DNA from: CAWULT01 sp963923455 | Lineage (GTDB): Bacteria > Acidobacteriota > Vicinamibacteria > Vicinamibacterales > UBA2999 | Assembly (NCBI GenBank): GCA_963923455.1 | Contig: CAWULT010000013.1 | Location: 1 to 61,820, forward strand | Direction: 5' to 3' | DNA length: 61,820 nucleotides | In this document: positions 54,375 through 61,820 of the stretch, one piece after another | Position numbering within the stretch: position 1 is the first letter of the stretch | How the letters are laid out: each line of letters begins with the position of its first letter | Translations under genes and position numbers: made by a program | The notes under the pieces: generated by a model | What the model was told of the DNA's origin: nothing | Seen by the model: the letters and a program-made list of their open reading frames with translations, nothing else | Database searches by the model: none

Positions 54375-54960
54375 GAACGGGGAGCACCTGCTGAGTTGCC
54401 GCGGACCGGTCGTTTCCGGGCAGCGGCAGCGTGACGGCCGACTGTCCGCAGTGCCCGAACTGGGGGCAGCGGCGGCAGTCCGCCTCGACCTTCTCGGGAA
54501 CCTGGCTGTGAGGCACCACCGAGAAGCCCTTTTCGACGAAGTACTGCGGCGCGTGCGTGAACGCGCACATCGTGTGGCGCCCGTCCGCCGCGGCCCGCCG
54601 GGCCAGCATGTCGATCAGGCGCGTGGCGACGCCGGCCGACCGCGCCGAGGCGTCGACCACGAGCGACCGCAGCTCGACCACCGTGGGACCGATCGGCGCC
54701 AGATCGGCGCACGCGACGAGGCGCCCGGCCTGCGTCGCGACGACGAACCGGCCGACATGGTGCGCCACGTCGGCGCGGCTGCGCGGGAGCAGGTGCCCCT
54801 CGGACAGGTGCGCCTCGATCAACGCGTGGATCGCGTCCACGTCGCCACGCGTGGCGAGGCGGAACGAGACCGCTGGCCGCGCCGCGGCATCGCCCGCCGC
54901 GTGCGCCCTCCGCCGCGCGCGAAGCCCCAGCACCCGGAGCGGGGCCGGCGCGGCGCTCAC
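54367..54960 (-). CDS. GNAT-type N-acetylglutamate synthase-like protein with Cys-rich tail
   Basis: A 197-residue GNAT acetyltransferase lying between argD and argJ. The domain (residues about 38-170) has VSFRLATRGDVDAIHALIEAHLSEGHLLPRSRADVAHHVGRFVV..., strand 4 and motif A ELRSLVVDASARSAGVATRLIDMLARRA with the acetyl-CoA loop RSAGVATR, and FVEKGFSVV. The C-terminal tail has C-x2-C-x5-C (EADCRRCPQFGHC), a possible metal site seen in short ArgA-type N-acetylglutamate synthases. GTG start at 54960 overlaps the argD TGA (GTGA). Position supports a role as first enzyme of arginine synthesis. Confidence 0.8.
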   Translation of the reverse strand: MSAAPAPLRVLGLRARRRAHAAGDAAARPAVSFRLATRGDVDAIHALIEAHLSEGHLLPRSRADVAHHVGRFVVATQAGRLVACADLAPIGPTVVELRSLVVDASARSAGVATRLIDMLARRAAADGRHTMCAFTHAPQYFVEKGFSVVPHSQVPEKVEADCRRCPQFGHCGQSAVTLPLPGNDRSAATQQVLPVHG

Positions 54961-56171
54961 GCGGGGACCTCGGCCGGCACGCTGGCGAGCACCGAGTCGA
55001 GGATGTCGACGGCCTTGTCGATCTCCGCGGCCTCGATGGTCAGCGCCGGCAGCATCCGGATCACCGTGCCCTGCGTCCGGTTGATCAGCAGGCCGCGCTC
55101 GCGCGCCAGGTCGATCGCCGGCGTCGCGTCGATCCGCAGTTCCAGGCCCCGCATCACGCCGGCGCCCCGGACCTCGACGATGACGGGGTGCTTCAGGGCC
55201 AGCTCCCGCAGCCGCCGTTCGAAGTGCGCGCCAACCGTGCGGACGTGCTCGAGCAGGCCCTCCTCCTCGAGCTGTGTCAGGAAGTACGTCGCGGCGCGGC
55301 AGGCCAGGAGGTTCCCGCCGTAGGTGGTGCCGTGGTCGCCGGCGGCGATGGTGTCGGCCACGCGCTGCGACAGCAGCGCCGCGCCGACGGGCACGCCCGA
55401 GCCGAGCGCCTTGCCCACCGAGATCAGGTCGGGCTGCCAGCCGAGCGCCTGCGCGTGGAACGCGTGGCCCGTGCGGCCCAGGCCCGTCTGGACCTCGTCG
55501 GCGATCAGCAGGGTGCCGGTCTTCGCGCAGACGTCCTTCACCGCCTGCACGAATGCCTCCGGCAGCGGCTTCACCCCGCCCTCGCCGCGGATCGGCTCCG
55601 CGATGATCGCGGCCGTCGTCTCGTCGACGGCTGCGATCAGCGTCTCGGGCTTCTCGGGGTTCACGAACGTCACGGGCCCGACGAGCGGCATGAACGGCTC
55701 GCGGTAGTGAATGTCGTGCGTGACCGACAGCGCGCCCATCGTCCGGCCGGCGAAGCCGTTCTCGACGGCGACGTAGCCCACGCGGCCCTTGACGCCCTGG
55801 GTGAACCAGTAACGCCGCGCGAACTTCAGGCACGCCTCGTTGGCCTCGGCGCCCGAGTTGCAGAAGAACGCCCGCGCCAGGCCCGACAGCCGGGTCAGCC
55901 GCGCGGCGGCCTCGGCCTGGTACGGGTGGTAGTAGAGGTTCGACGTGTGGAGCAGCGTCGAGGCCTGATCCGCGATGCACGCGGCCAGGCCCGGGTGCGC
56001 GTGCCCGAGCGACGTGACACCGATGCCCGAGACCAGATCGAGGTACTCGCGGCCATCGGCATCGTACAGGTACGAGCCCCGGCCGCGGACGAACGCCACC
56101 GGCTGGCGGCGGTACGTCTGCAGCACGTGCTGGGATTCCCTGTTCCGGATGTCGTCGAGTGTCTGTGTCAT
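54957..56171 (-). CDS. argD: Acetylornithine aminotransferase
   Basis: A 404-residue class-III PLP aminotransferase. Blocks: YLDLVSGIGVTSLGHAHP, FFCNSGAEANEACLKFAR (PLP phosphate), ENGFAGRTMGALS, LLIADEVQTGLGRTG with the PLP-binding Asp, and the Schiff-base Lys in LISVGKALGSGVPVGA near residue 258, then HGTTYGGNLLACRAA. Converts N-acetylglutamate semialdehyde to N-acetylornithine. ATG at 56171 overlaps the argB TGA (ATGA). Confidence 0.95.
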   Translation of the reverse strand: MTQTLDDIRNRESQHVLQTYRRQPVAFVRGRGSYLYDADGREYLDLVSGIGVTSLGHAHPGLAACIADQASTLLHTSNLYYHPYQAEAAARLTRLSGLARAFFCNSGAEANEACLKFARRYWFTQGVKGRVGYVAVENGFAGRTMGALSVTHDIHYREPFMPLVGPVTFVNPEKPETLIAAVDETTAAIIAEPIRGEGGVKPLPEAFVQAVKDVCAKTGTLLIADEVQTGLGRTGHAFHAQALGWQPDLISVGKALGSGVPVGAALLSQRVADTIAAGDHGTTYGGNLLACRAATYFLTQLEEEGLLEHVRTVGAHFERRLRELALKHPVIVEVRGAGVMRGLELRIDATPAIDLARERGLLINRTQGTVIRMLPALTIEAAEIDKAVDILDSVLASVPAEVPA

Positions 56172-56983
56172 CGCACCACCTGTGTGCAACCGGCCTGCAC
56201 GGCGCCCGCGCCGGCCATCGCGTCGAATCGAACGCTGCGTCCGTTGGCGATCAGCACGTCCCCGACCCCGCGCTGCAGCGCCGCGCGACAGGCCTGGAGC
56301 TTCGCGACCATGCCCTTGTTCGCCGTGCCCTCGCGGATGAGGGCCGCGGCGGCCCGCGACGTCAGGCGAGGGATCGTCGAGCCCTTCGCGTCGAGCACCC
56401 CGGAGGTGCCGCCCGCGATCACGAGGCGCGTCGCACCGATCCGCGACGCCACGTGGGAGGCCAGCGTGTCGGCGTTCACGTTGAGCAGCTCGCCGTCCTT
56501 CGTCGCTCCGATGCACGCGACCACTGGCACATAGCCCCTGGCCATCAGGTCGACCAGCAGGTCCGGCGCGCCGGCGCCCGCTGGCGTCCCGACCAGGCCG
56601 AGGTCCACCGTGTCGCCCGCGGTGCTGACGATCGGGGCCATGCGCCTGACCGTGGAGACGGTCGCGTCGGCGCCGGTCAGCCCGACCGGCCGGCCGCCCG
56701 CCTTGCGGACCGCCGCGACCAGGCGCGTGTTGATCGCGCCGGCGAGCACCGACACGACCACGTCGAGCGTCGGCGCGTCGGTGACGCGCAGGCCGTCGAC
56801 CTGCCGCTTGGGGATCCCGGCCACGGCCAGCGCCGCATCGATCTCCTTGCCGCCGCCATGGACGACGACGAGCGACGCCTGCCTCGCGAGGTCCGCGATG
56901 CCCCGGGCCACGCGGGCGAGATCCTCCGGGCGCTCCAGCAGCTCGCCGCCCAGCTTCAGGACGATGCGCCCGCGCTTCGCCAT
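56168..56983 (-). CDS. argB: Acetylglutamate kinase
   Basis: A 271-residue kinase phosphorylating N-acetylglutamate. IVLKLGGELL at the start, VVVHGGGKEIDAALA (glycine-rich loop) near 45, GLRVTDAPTLDVVVSVLAGAINTRLVAAVRKAGG and the ATP site LLNVNADTLASHVASRIGATRLVIAGGTSGVLD. Lacks a long N-terminal helix, which by family knowledge suggests an arginine-insensitive dimer. ATG at 56983 overlaps the argC stop (TGATG), and its stop overlaps argD. Confidence 0.94.
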   Translation of the reverse strand: MAKRGRIVLKLGGELLERPEDLARVARGIADLARQASLVVVHGGGKEIDAALAVAGIPKRQVDGLRVTDAPTLDVVVSVLAGAINTRLVAAVRKAGGRPVGLTGADATVSTVRRMAPIVSTAGDTVDLGLVGTPAGAGAPDLLVDLMARGYVPVVACIGATKDGELLNVNADTLASHVASRIGATRLVIAGGTSGVLDAKGSTIPRLTSRAAAALIREGTANKGMVAKLQACRAALQRGVGDVLIANGRSVRFDAMAGAGAVQAGCTQVVR

Positions 56984-58026
56984 CAGAGGAGGCCCGTCCG
57001 CTCGTCGAGGCCGAGCATGATGTTCATGTTCTGCACCGCGGAGCCGGCCGCGCCCTTGACGAGATTGTCGATGACGGCCACGAGCACCACGCGCCGCCGT
57101 TGCTCGTCGACCTTCCAGCCGATGTCGCAGAAGTTGGTGTGCGCGACGTGCTTGATCTCGGGGAGGTCCCCGCCGGTGAGCCGCACGAAGGGGGCGCCCT
57201 CGTGCGCCCGCTGCAGGGCCTCGTTCACCTGTGCCGCGGTGACGCCGGGCTTGAGCTGCGCGTAGATCGTCTCGAGGATGCCGCGGTCGAGCGGCACCAG
57301 GTGGGGCACGAAGGTGACCGGCGTGCCCAGTTCCTGCTCGATCTCGGCGACGTGCCGGTGCGAGAACACGCCGTAGGCGGCCACGCTGCCGTGGTTCTCG
57401 GAGAAGTGGGTGCGGTCGGTCGCCGCCTTGCCGGCACCCGAGATGCCCGACTTGGCGTCGACGACGACGCCGCCGTCGAGCAGCCCCGCCTTCGCGAGGG
57501 GCTCGAGGGCGAGGAGTGCCGCGGTCGGATAGCAGCCCGGGTTCGACAGCAGCCTTGCCTCGTGGATCTGCGCCTGGCTGCCCTCGGTGAGGCCGTAGAC
57601 GGTGCCCGCGGGCAGCGACGCCGTGGCCGGATACCACCGCTGCCGGTCCGAGTCGGATCGGATGCGGAAGGCGCCGGAGAGATCGATGACGCGGACGCCC
57701 CGCTCGAGCAGCTTGGGCGCCAGCTCGGCCGACGCCGCCTCGGGCAGCGCGAGGAACACGATGTCGGCCTGCGCGACGAGTTGATCGACGTCGAGCGGCA
57801 CGATCGTGCCCTCCCAGATCCGGGCGAGCGCCGGCAGCGGCCGCGGCGCACTGGTGGCGCCAGAGGACATCGCGGCGGTCAGCGTGACCGCGGGATGGCG
57901 CGCCAGGATTCGCACGAGCTCCTGGCCGGCGTAGCCGGTGGCGCCGGCGATGGCAACGCGGGCCTTGACGCCCGTACGGGGTGCGGCGGAGGGGGTCTGC
58001 TGGTCTGAGGTAGTGGCCACGGTCAT
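56983..58026 (-). CDS. argC: N-acetyl-gamma-glutamyl-phosphate reductase
   Basis: A 347-residue NADPH-dependent enzyme. Rossmann motif VAIAGATGYAGQELVRIL near 24, catalytic Cys in LLSNPGCYPTAALLAL near 160, the HFSENHGSVAAYGVFSHRHVAEIEQEL block and HLVPLDRGILETIYA. An extra about 20-residue Thr/Ala/Pro-rich N-terminal tail precedes the fold. First gene of the minus-strand arginine operon; a strong promoter and two ARG boxes lie directly upstream, in the divergent region shared with argR. Confidence 0.95.
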   Translation of the reverse strand: MTVATTSDQQTPSAAPRTGVKARVAIAGATGYAGQELVRILARHPAVTLTAAMSSGATSAPRPLPALARIWEGTIVPLDVDQLVAQADIVFLALPEAASAELAPKLLERGVRVIDLSGAFRIRSDSDRQRWYPATASLPAGTVYGLTEGSQAQIHEARLLSNPGCYPTAALLALEPLAKAGLLDGGVVVDAKSGISGAGKAATDRTHFSENHGSVAAYGVFSHRHVAEIEQELGTPVTFVPHLVPLDRGILETIYAQLKPGVTAAQVNEALQRAHEGAPFVRLTGGDLPEIKHVAHTNFCDIGWKVDEQRRRVVLVAVIDNLVKGAAGSAVQNMNIMLGLDERTGLL

Positions 58027-58047
58027 CGTCTCGTCGATTCCGGCAAA

Positions 58048-58081
58048 AGAATATTTATACAGTCGGTTGCATAAACAGTCA
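58048..58081. promoter_or_regulatory. Paired ARG boxes between argC and argR
   Basis: Two 14-base sites matching TGAAT-N4-ATTCA at 8 of 10 positions each: AGAAT-ATTT-ATACA (58048-58061) and TGCAT-AAAC-AGTCA (58068-58081). Centres are 20 bases apart, close to the about 21 bases of E. coli box pairs, as needed for one ArgR hexamer. They cover the -10 and -35 of the argC promoter. Confidence 0.65.
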
Positions 58082-58082
58082 A
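58054..58082 (-). promoter_or_regulatory. Sigma-70 promoter of the argC operon
   Basis: Minus strand: TTGACT (58082-58077), 17-base spacer, TATAAA (58059-58054). Near-consensus in both boxes and spacing, transcribing argC with a leader of about 20 bases. Confidence 0.7.
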
Positions 58083-58091
58083 CCGTTCGTG

Positions 58092-58097
58092 TATGCT
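58092..58097 (+). promoter_or_regulatory. -10 TATGCT of argR
   Basis: TATGCT lies 15 bases before the argR ATG; TTGCAT (58067-58072) at 19 bases is a weak -35 candidate and overlaps the second ARG box, so argR is probably autoregulated. Confidence 0.45.
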
Positions 58098-58112
58098 GAG
58101 GGCGATTTTCCT

Positions 58113-58568
58113 ATGAAAGCCCGTCGCCAGTCCGCGATTCTCGAGGCGATCGCGCGCCAGCCGGTGCGCAGCCAGGAGCAGCTCCGGCGCACGCTGCGCG
58201 CGTCGGGCTTCGACGTGACCCAGGCCACGCTGTCCCGGGACATCCGCGAACTGGGGCTCGTCAAGGGCGGTGCCGACGGCGCGTATCAGGCACCGGGCGG
58301 CAGCCCTTCGGCCAACGGGCAGGCCGCGGCCGCCCGCCTGCAGCGGTCCCTGTCCCAGTACATGACGCGGGTCGATCGTGTGCAACAGCTGGTACTGCTG
58401 CGCACCGGCCCGGGGCAGGCCCAGATTCTCGGTGTGGCCATCGATGGTGCGCACCTGCCGGAAGTCGTGGGTACGCTGGCCGGCGACGACACGATTCTCG
58501 TGATCGCGCGGGACGCGGCCAGCGCGAAGGCGCTCGTGAAGCGGTTCGACGCGCTCACGCACGCCTGA
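58113..58568 (+). CDS. argR: Arginine repressor
   Basis: A 151-residue ArgR. The N-terminal winged helix (residues 1-70) includes RRQSAILEAIARQPVRSQEQLRRTLRASGFDVTQATLSRDIRELGLVK with the SRDI recognition-helix block; the C-terminal hexamer/arginine-binding domain has DRVQQLVLLRTGPGQAQILGVAIDGAHLPEVVGTLAGDDTILVIARD, including the GxxDxx-type GDDT arginine site. ATG at 58113 gives the right length; the frame start at 58089 lies in the promoter. Divergent from argC with ARG boxes between, followed by argH 90 bases downstream. Confidence 0.94.
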   Translation: MKARRQSAILEAIARQPVRSQEQLRRTLRASGFDVTQATLSRDIRELGLVKGGADGAYQAPGGSPSANGQAAAARLQRSLSQYMTRVDRVQQLVLLRTGPGQAQILGVAIDGAHLPEVVGTLAGDDTILVIARDAASAKALVKRFDALTHA

Positions 58569-58657
58569 GGTGCCGTTGCGGTACCATTCTCCGGTTCCGC
58601 TCCCGTCCATTCCGTCTTTCGGCGGCGCCCCCGGGCGCCCGCACAGGTGAACCGCCC

Positions 58658-60040
58658 GTGACTCTCTGGTCTGGCCGCTTCGACTCCGCCCCCGATCCCG
58701 CCGCGTTCGAGTTCGGCATTTCCTTCGGTTTCGACCGGCAGCTGTTCGAGGACGACGTGACGGGCAGCCTGGCCTGGGCCGACGCGCTCGGCGCGGCCGG
58801 CGTGCTGTCGGCCGGGGACGTAGCTGCCATCACCGGCGCCCTGCAGGAGATCCTCGAGGAAGGGCGGCGCAACCCGGCGTTCGTCGACGGGCCGGACGAG
58901 GACGTGCACAGCTTCGTCGAGCGCCAGCTGGTCGCGCGCATCGGTGACGCCGGCCGGCGGCTGCACACGGGGCGTTCGCGCAACGAGCAGGTGTCGCTGG
59001 ACCTGCGCCTGTACCTGAAGCGCCGCGTGCCGCTGCTGCAGCGCGAGGTGGCCCAGCTGGTGGAGGCGCTGGTCGATCTCGCCGAGCGCGCCGGCGACGC
59101 GCTGATGCCCTCGTACACGCACCTGCGGCGCGCGCAGCCCGTGCTCGTCGCCCACTTCCTGCTGTCGCACGCGTCGGCGCTGCGCCGCGATCACGCCCGG
59201 TTGCAGGCCGCCATCGACGAAGCCGACGCGCTGACGCTCGGGTCTGGGGCGATCGCCGGCACCAGCTATCCGGTCGACACGGCGCGGCTGGCGAAGACGC
59301 TCGGCTTCTCGCGCGTCGTGCTGAACAGCATGGACGCGTCTTCGGACCGCGACTTCGTCGCGTCGTTCCTCTATGCCGTGTCCCTCGCGATGGTGCACCT
59401 GAGTCGCGTCGCCGAGGACCTGATTCTCTTCACGGGCGAGGAGCACGGCTTCTTCGAGCTGTCCGACGCCTCCGCGACCGGCAGCAGCATGATGCCGCAG
59501 AAGAAGAACCCGGATCCGCTGGAGCTGGTGCGCGGCAAGTCCGGCCGCGCACTCGGCCGGTTGACCGGGTTCCTGGCGACGATGAAGGGCCTGCCCGGCG
59601 GGTACAACAAGGACCTGCAGGAGGACAAGGAGCCGGTCTTCGACGCGGAGCGGACCTTGAGCGTCTCCCTGGTCGCGACGCACGCCGTCGTCTCGCGGCT
59701 GTCGGTCAACGCGGCCCGCAGTGGCGCAGCCGCCTCGGGCCTGCTGCTCGCCACCGACGTCGCCGACTACCTGACCACGCGGGGCATGCCGTTCCGCCGG
59801 GCGCACGAAGTCGTGGGCGCGATGGTCCGGAGGCTGCTGGCCGAGGGCCGCGATTTCGGCGACCTGACGATGGCGGAGTGGCGCGAGGCCAGCGACCTGT
59901 TCGGCGAGGATGCGCCGCGCGCGGCCACGGCCCTCGCGTCGGTGCAGGCGAAGCGCACGCCCCAGTCGACCAACCCCGATGCCGTGCGCCGCGCCATGGC
60001 CGAGCATCGGGCGTGGCTCGATGGGGTGCGGCGGGCCTAG
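58658..60040 (+). CDS. argH: Argininosuccinate lyase
   Basis: A 460-residue enzyme releasing arginine and fumarate. Conserved: LWSGRFDSAPDPAAFEFGISFGFDRQLFEDDV, DVHSFVERQLVARIGDAGRRLHTGRSRNEQVSLDLRLYLKR, SYTHLRRAQPV with the catalytic His, and the signature GSSMMPQKKNPDPLELVRGKSGRALG near residue 278 with the catalytic Ser. GTG start at 58658 with AGGTGA 7 bases upstream. Same strand as argR; argG, the preceding step, is not in the window. Confidence 0.95.
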   Translation: MTLWSGRFDSAPDPAAFEFGISFGFDRQLFEDDVTGSLAWADALGAAGVLSAGDVAAITGALQEILEEGRRNPAFVDGPDEDVHSFVERQLVARIGDAGRRLHTGRSRNEQVSLDLRLYLKRRVPLLQREVAQLVEALVDLAERAGDALMPSYTHLRRAQPVLVAHFLLSHASALRRDHARLQAAIDEADALTLGSGAIAGTSYPVDTARLAKTLGFSRVVLNSMDASSDRDFVASFLYAVSLAMVHLSRVAEDLILFTGEEHGFFELSDASATGSSMMPQKKNPDPLELVRGKSGRALGRLTGFLATMKGLPGGYNKDLQEDKEPVFDAERTLSVSLVATHAVVSRLSVNAARSGAAASGLLLATDVADYLTTRGMPFRRAHEVVGAMVRRLLAEGRDFGDLTMAEWREASDLFGEDAPRAATALASVQAKRTPQSTNPDAVRRAMAEHRAWLDGVRRA

Positions 60041-60072
60041 CGGTGCCGGGGCCCCGGGAACGGCGAATTGAT

Positions 60073-60100
60073 TGCGTGCCAAGGGCCTTGGCGCTAGACT
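60073..60100 (+). promoter_or_regulatory. Promoter for the RGG-tailed protein
   Basis: TTGCGT (60073-60078), 16-base spacer, TAGACT (60095-60100); leader of about 53 bases ending in a strong ribosome-binding site GGGGGAG 5 bases before the ATG at 60161. Confidence 0.4.
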
Positions 60101-60160
60101 GTCTCGACCTGCGGCCTTTCACCCATCCCACCTGAAAGGATCGGCTCCGGGGGAGTTTCA

Positions 60161-60892
60161 ATGCAGCAACGCCGGCTTCGGCTCGGTGACGTTCTGGACG
60201 ACTACTGTCCGCGCGAGCGGCGCGTCACCAACCACCTGATCGTCGCGATGATCGAAGACACGGTGCGGCAGACCCGCTGCACCACGTGCAACGCCGACCA
60301 CGAGTACAAGGAAGCGAAGGTGCCGGCCGTCCGGCGGCCCAAGCCCGCCGGCGCGATCTTCGCGGACGCGCCCGAGCCCGTCTCGCAGCTGCGCCCGGCG
60401 GCGCCGCCGGCGCCGGCGCCCGCGCCATCCGAGCCGCCGGCACTCGAGACTCCCGAGCCCGAGACGATTCCGATGGCCGCTGCACCGGCCGGCGATGCGC
60501 CCGACGCGCTGCCAGCCGACGACGAGGGACCCGTCCATCGCAGGTTGATTCGCGCGACGCTGCCCCGTCCGGAGGGCCAGACGCCCGAGCGCCGCGCGCC
60601 GGAGTTCACGGTGCGCCAGCCCGGCTCGCCCGGGCGCGGCCGGGAGGTCGACGGCAACCGTGCGGGCCAGCGGCCTCGCGGTCAGCGGCAGGCGCAATTC
60701 GGGGGCTTCCCGGGCGGGCAGTCGCGGTTCAACGGATCGCGTCAGGGTGGCCACGGTGGCCACGGCGGCGGTCAGGGCGGACAGCGGCACGACGGTGGCC
60801 GAGGCCAGGGTGCCGGACAGCCGGGCCAGCCCGGTCAGGGCCGGGGCGGGCGTCAGGGCTCCGGGCGCGGGCGCCGTCGGGGCGGCCGCTGA
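60161..60892 (+). CDS. Unknown protein: Cys-pair N-domain, proline-rich linker, RGG-type tail
   Basis: A 243-residue protein in three parts. Residues 1-55: LRLGDVLDDYCPRERRVTNHLIVAMIEDTVRQTRCTTCNADHEYKEAK, a small conserved-looking domain with one Cys and a CxxC pair plus His, likely a zinc site. Residues 60-125: Pro/Ala/Glu-rich disordered linker. Residues 140-243: Gly/Arg/Gln-rich tail (GGHGGHGGGQGGQRHDGGRGQGAGQ..., ending GRGRRRGGR) that resembles eukaryotic-like RGG boxes binding RNA. I do not know a name for the family. Strong Shine-Dalgarno sequence. fabI follows 50 bases downstream. An RNA- or ribosome-binding role is inference. Confidence 0.8.
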   Translation: MQQRRLRLGDVLDDYCPRERRVTNHLIVAMIEDTVRQTRCTTCNADHEYKEAKVPAVRRPKPAGAIFADAPEPVSQLRPAAPPAPAPAPSEPPALETPEPETIPMAAAPAGDAPDALPADDEGPVHRRLIRATLPRPEGQTPERRAPEFTVRQPGSPGRGREVDGNRAGQRPRGQRQAQFGGFPGGQSRFNGSRQGGHGGHGGGQGGQRHDGGRGQGAGQPGQPGQGRGGRQGSGRGRRRGGR

Positions 60893-60942
60893 ACTGACAT
60901 CCGACGCGTGCGCGCCGCGCGTCCAACCCCAAGACGACGGTT

Positions 60943-61716
60943 ATGACGGATTTCGCGGGAAAGCACGGACTCATCGTTGGCGTGGCCAACAAGCGATCGA
61001 TCGCCTGGGCCATCGCGCAGGCCACCGCCCGGCGGGGCGCCCGTCTGGCAGTGACCTACCAGGGGCGGTTCGAGGAGCACGTCAACGAACTGGCCGAGGA
61101 CCTGCCGCACCCGCCGCTCGTGCTGCCGTGCGACGTGAGTTCCGACGAGGAAATCGACTCGGTGTACTCGCGGATCGAGCAGGAGTTCGGCGGGCTCGAC
61201 TTCGTGGTGCACGGCGCGGCGTTCGCCCAGCGCCAGGACCTCGATGGCGCGTTCGTCAACACGAGCCGCGACGGCTTCCGGATGGCGATGGACATCTCGG
61301 CCTATTCCCTGATAGCGCTGGCGCGCGGCGCCATGCCGCTGATGGAGAAGCGGGGCGGCGGAAGCGTGCTGACGCTGTCGTTCCTCGGCAGCGACCGCGT
61401 GTTCACCAACTACAACGTGATGGGCGTGGCCAAGGCGGCGCTCGAGTCGTCGGTGCGGTACCTCGCGGCCGACGTCGGCCCGAAGAACGTTCGGGTGAAC
61501 GCGATCTCGGCGGGCCCCATCAAGACGCTCGCCGCCGCGGGCATCAAGGGATTCTCCAACATCCTCCACATCTACCCTGAACGGGCCCCGCTCCGGCGCA
61601 ACGTGGACACGGTCGACGTGGCCGAGGCCGCGGCCTTCCTGCTGAGCGATGCCGCCCGCGGCATCACCGGCGAGGTCCTGATGGTGGACGCCGGCTATCA
61701 CGTCACGGGCATGTAA
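60943..61716 (+). CDS. fabI: Enoyl-[acyl-carrier-protein] reductase FabI
   Basis: A 257-residue short-chain dehydrogenase-type enzyme for the last step of fatty acid elongation. N-terminal GKHGLIVGVANKRSIAWAIAQATARRGARLAVTYQG is the FabI NAD-binding pattern (GVANxxSIAW), and Y-x6-K is present in NYNVMGVAKAALE (near residue 157-165), with SAGPIKTLAAAGI and AERAPLRRNVD-type loop. Length equals E. coli FabI (262). Follows the RGG-tailed gene on the same strand; a CCGGGC-CCCC-GCCCGG hairpin (61717-61732) begins right after its stop. Confidence 0.95.
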   Translation: MTDFAGKHGLIVGVANKRSIAWAIAQATARRGARLAVTYQGRFEEHVNELAEDLPHPPLVLPCDVSSDEEIDSVYSRIEQEFGGLDFVVHGAAFAQRQDLDGAFVNTSRDGFRMAMDISAYSLIALARGAMPLMEKRGGGSVLTLSFLGSDRVFTNYNVMGVAKAALESSVRYLAADVGPKNVRVNAISAGPIKTLAAAGIKGFSNILHIYPERAPLRRNVDTVDVAEAAAFLLSDAARGITGEVLMVDAGYHVTGM

Positions 61717-61732
61717 CCGGGCCCCCGCCCGG
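61717..61732 (+). terminator. Hairpin after fabI
   Basis: CCGGGC, CCCC loop, GCCCGG, followed by TCTTC: 6-bp GC stem with a weak T-containing tail. It sits between fabI and the convergent minus-strand gene end, where a terminator is expected. Confidence 0.4.
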
Positions 61733-61775
61733 TCTTCGATGACGTCAGGTCTTTCCGGTGCCGCGCCGTCGCGAA

Positions 61776-61820
61776 CTACAGCGTCGCGACGGGCAGCCAG
61801 ATGATCGTGACTCGTGCTCT
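61776..61820 (-). CDS. Possible extreme C-terminus of a minus-strand gene
   Basis: The last 45 bases can be read on the minus strand as a frame ending RVTIIWLPVATL and TAG. This would be the tail of a gene starting beyond the window, convergent with fabI. Too short for assignment. Confidence 0.3.
   Translation of the reverse strand, partial: RARVTIIWLPVATL

Noticed and set aside
60046..60057. CCGGGGCCCCGG palindrome after argH as terminator
   Set aside because: No loop and no T tract; likely a chance GC palindrome.

Overview
The window is a contiguous stretch of a GC-rich (about 70%) bacterial chromosome, tightly packed with genes on both strands. The gene content points to an acidobacterium of the Vicinamibacteria/Luteitalea type: two TonB-dependent receptors (one with a carboxypeptidase-regulatory-like plug extension), large exported M14 peptidase and PIG-L deacetylase proteins, an M1 lipoprotein aminopeptidase, a VCBS/FG-GAP secreted protein, HemQ and an arginine cluster with divergent argR. 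The taxonomic assignment is inference from gene style, not from a marker gene. No rRNA, tRNA, CRISPR array, transposase or integrase gene was seen.

Layout. 1-4.3 kb: end of a TonB receptor (ZnuD-like tail), RluA-type pseudouridine synthase, msrA, an unknown protein and a VIT1-family transporter. 4.3-8.8 kb (minus): MATE exporter coupled to a sulfurtransferase, HtpX protease, and a TIGR00300 (ornithine cyclodeaminase type) enzyme. 8.9-12.5 kb (minus): response regulator, histidine kinase and two tandem acyl desaturases. 12.6-19.3 kb: YkgJ-type cysteine-cluster protein, two tiny membrane proteins, exonuclease III, esterase, GNAT and an M14 peptidase. 19.3-23.7 kb: a lower-GC accessory patch with a ribbon-helix-helix/MazF toxin-antitoxin pair, SMP-30 protein, a degraded gene, several small membrane proteins or lipoproteins, and what looks like a single integron-type gene cassette with a well-formed attC site but no integrase. 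24-30.4 kb: Uup ABC-F ATPase, RecQ and a PIG-L deacetylase. 30.4-36.7 kb: SnoaL protein, TonB receptor, M1 aminopeptidase, VCBS-repeat protein. 36.8-44.4 kb: SIRT5-like deacylase, then a MarR-OMF-adaptor-RND tripartite efflux operon with a clear palindromic operator. 44.4-52.1 kb: HemQ, a RodZ-like HTH protein, an exported methyltransferase, OsmC, a membrane acyltransferase, a lone DGQHR (DndB-like) protein, PxpA and an acyl-CoA ligase. 52.2-60 kb: argC-B-D-A-J-F on the minus strand, divergent from argR-argH, with paired ARG boxes between argC and argR; argG is not in the window. 60-61.8 kb: an unknown zinc-finger/RGG-tailed protein, fabI, and the extreme end of a further minus-strand gene.

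Two signals stand out. First, at least eight genes carry a TANNNT (-10) hexamer placed exactly 6-7 nt before the start codon with no Shine-Dalgarno sequence, the signature of leaderless mRNAs; this also helps choose several start codons. Second, the 23.1-23.7 kb cassette has complementary R boxes, an extrahelical base, and a lower-GC ORF in the correct orientation, although no integron integrase is present.
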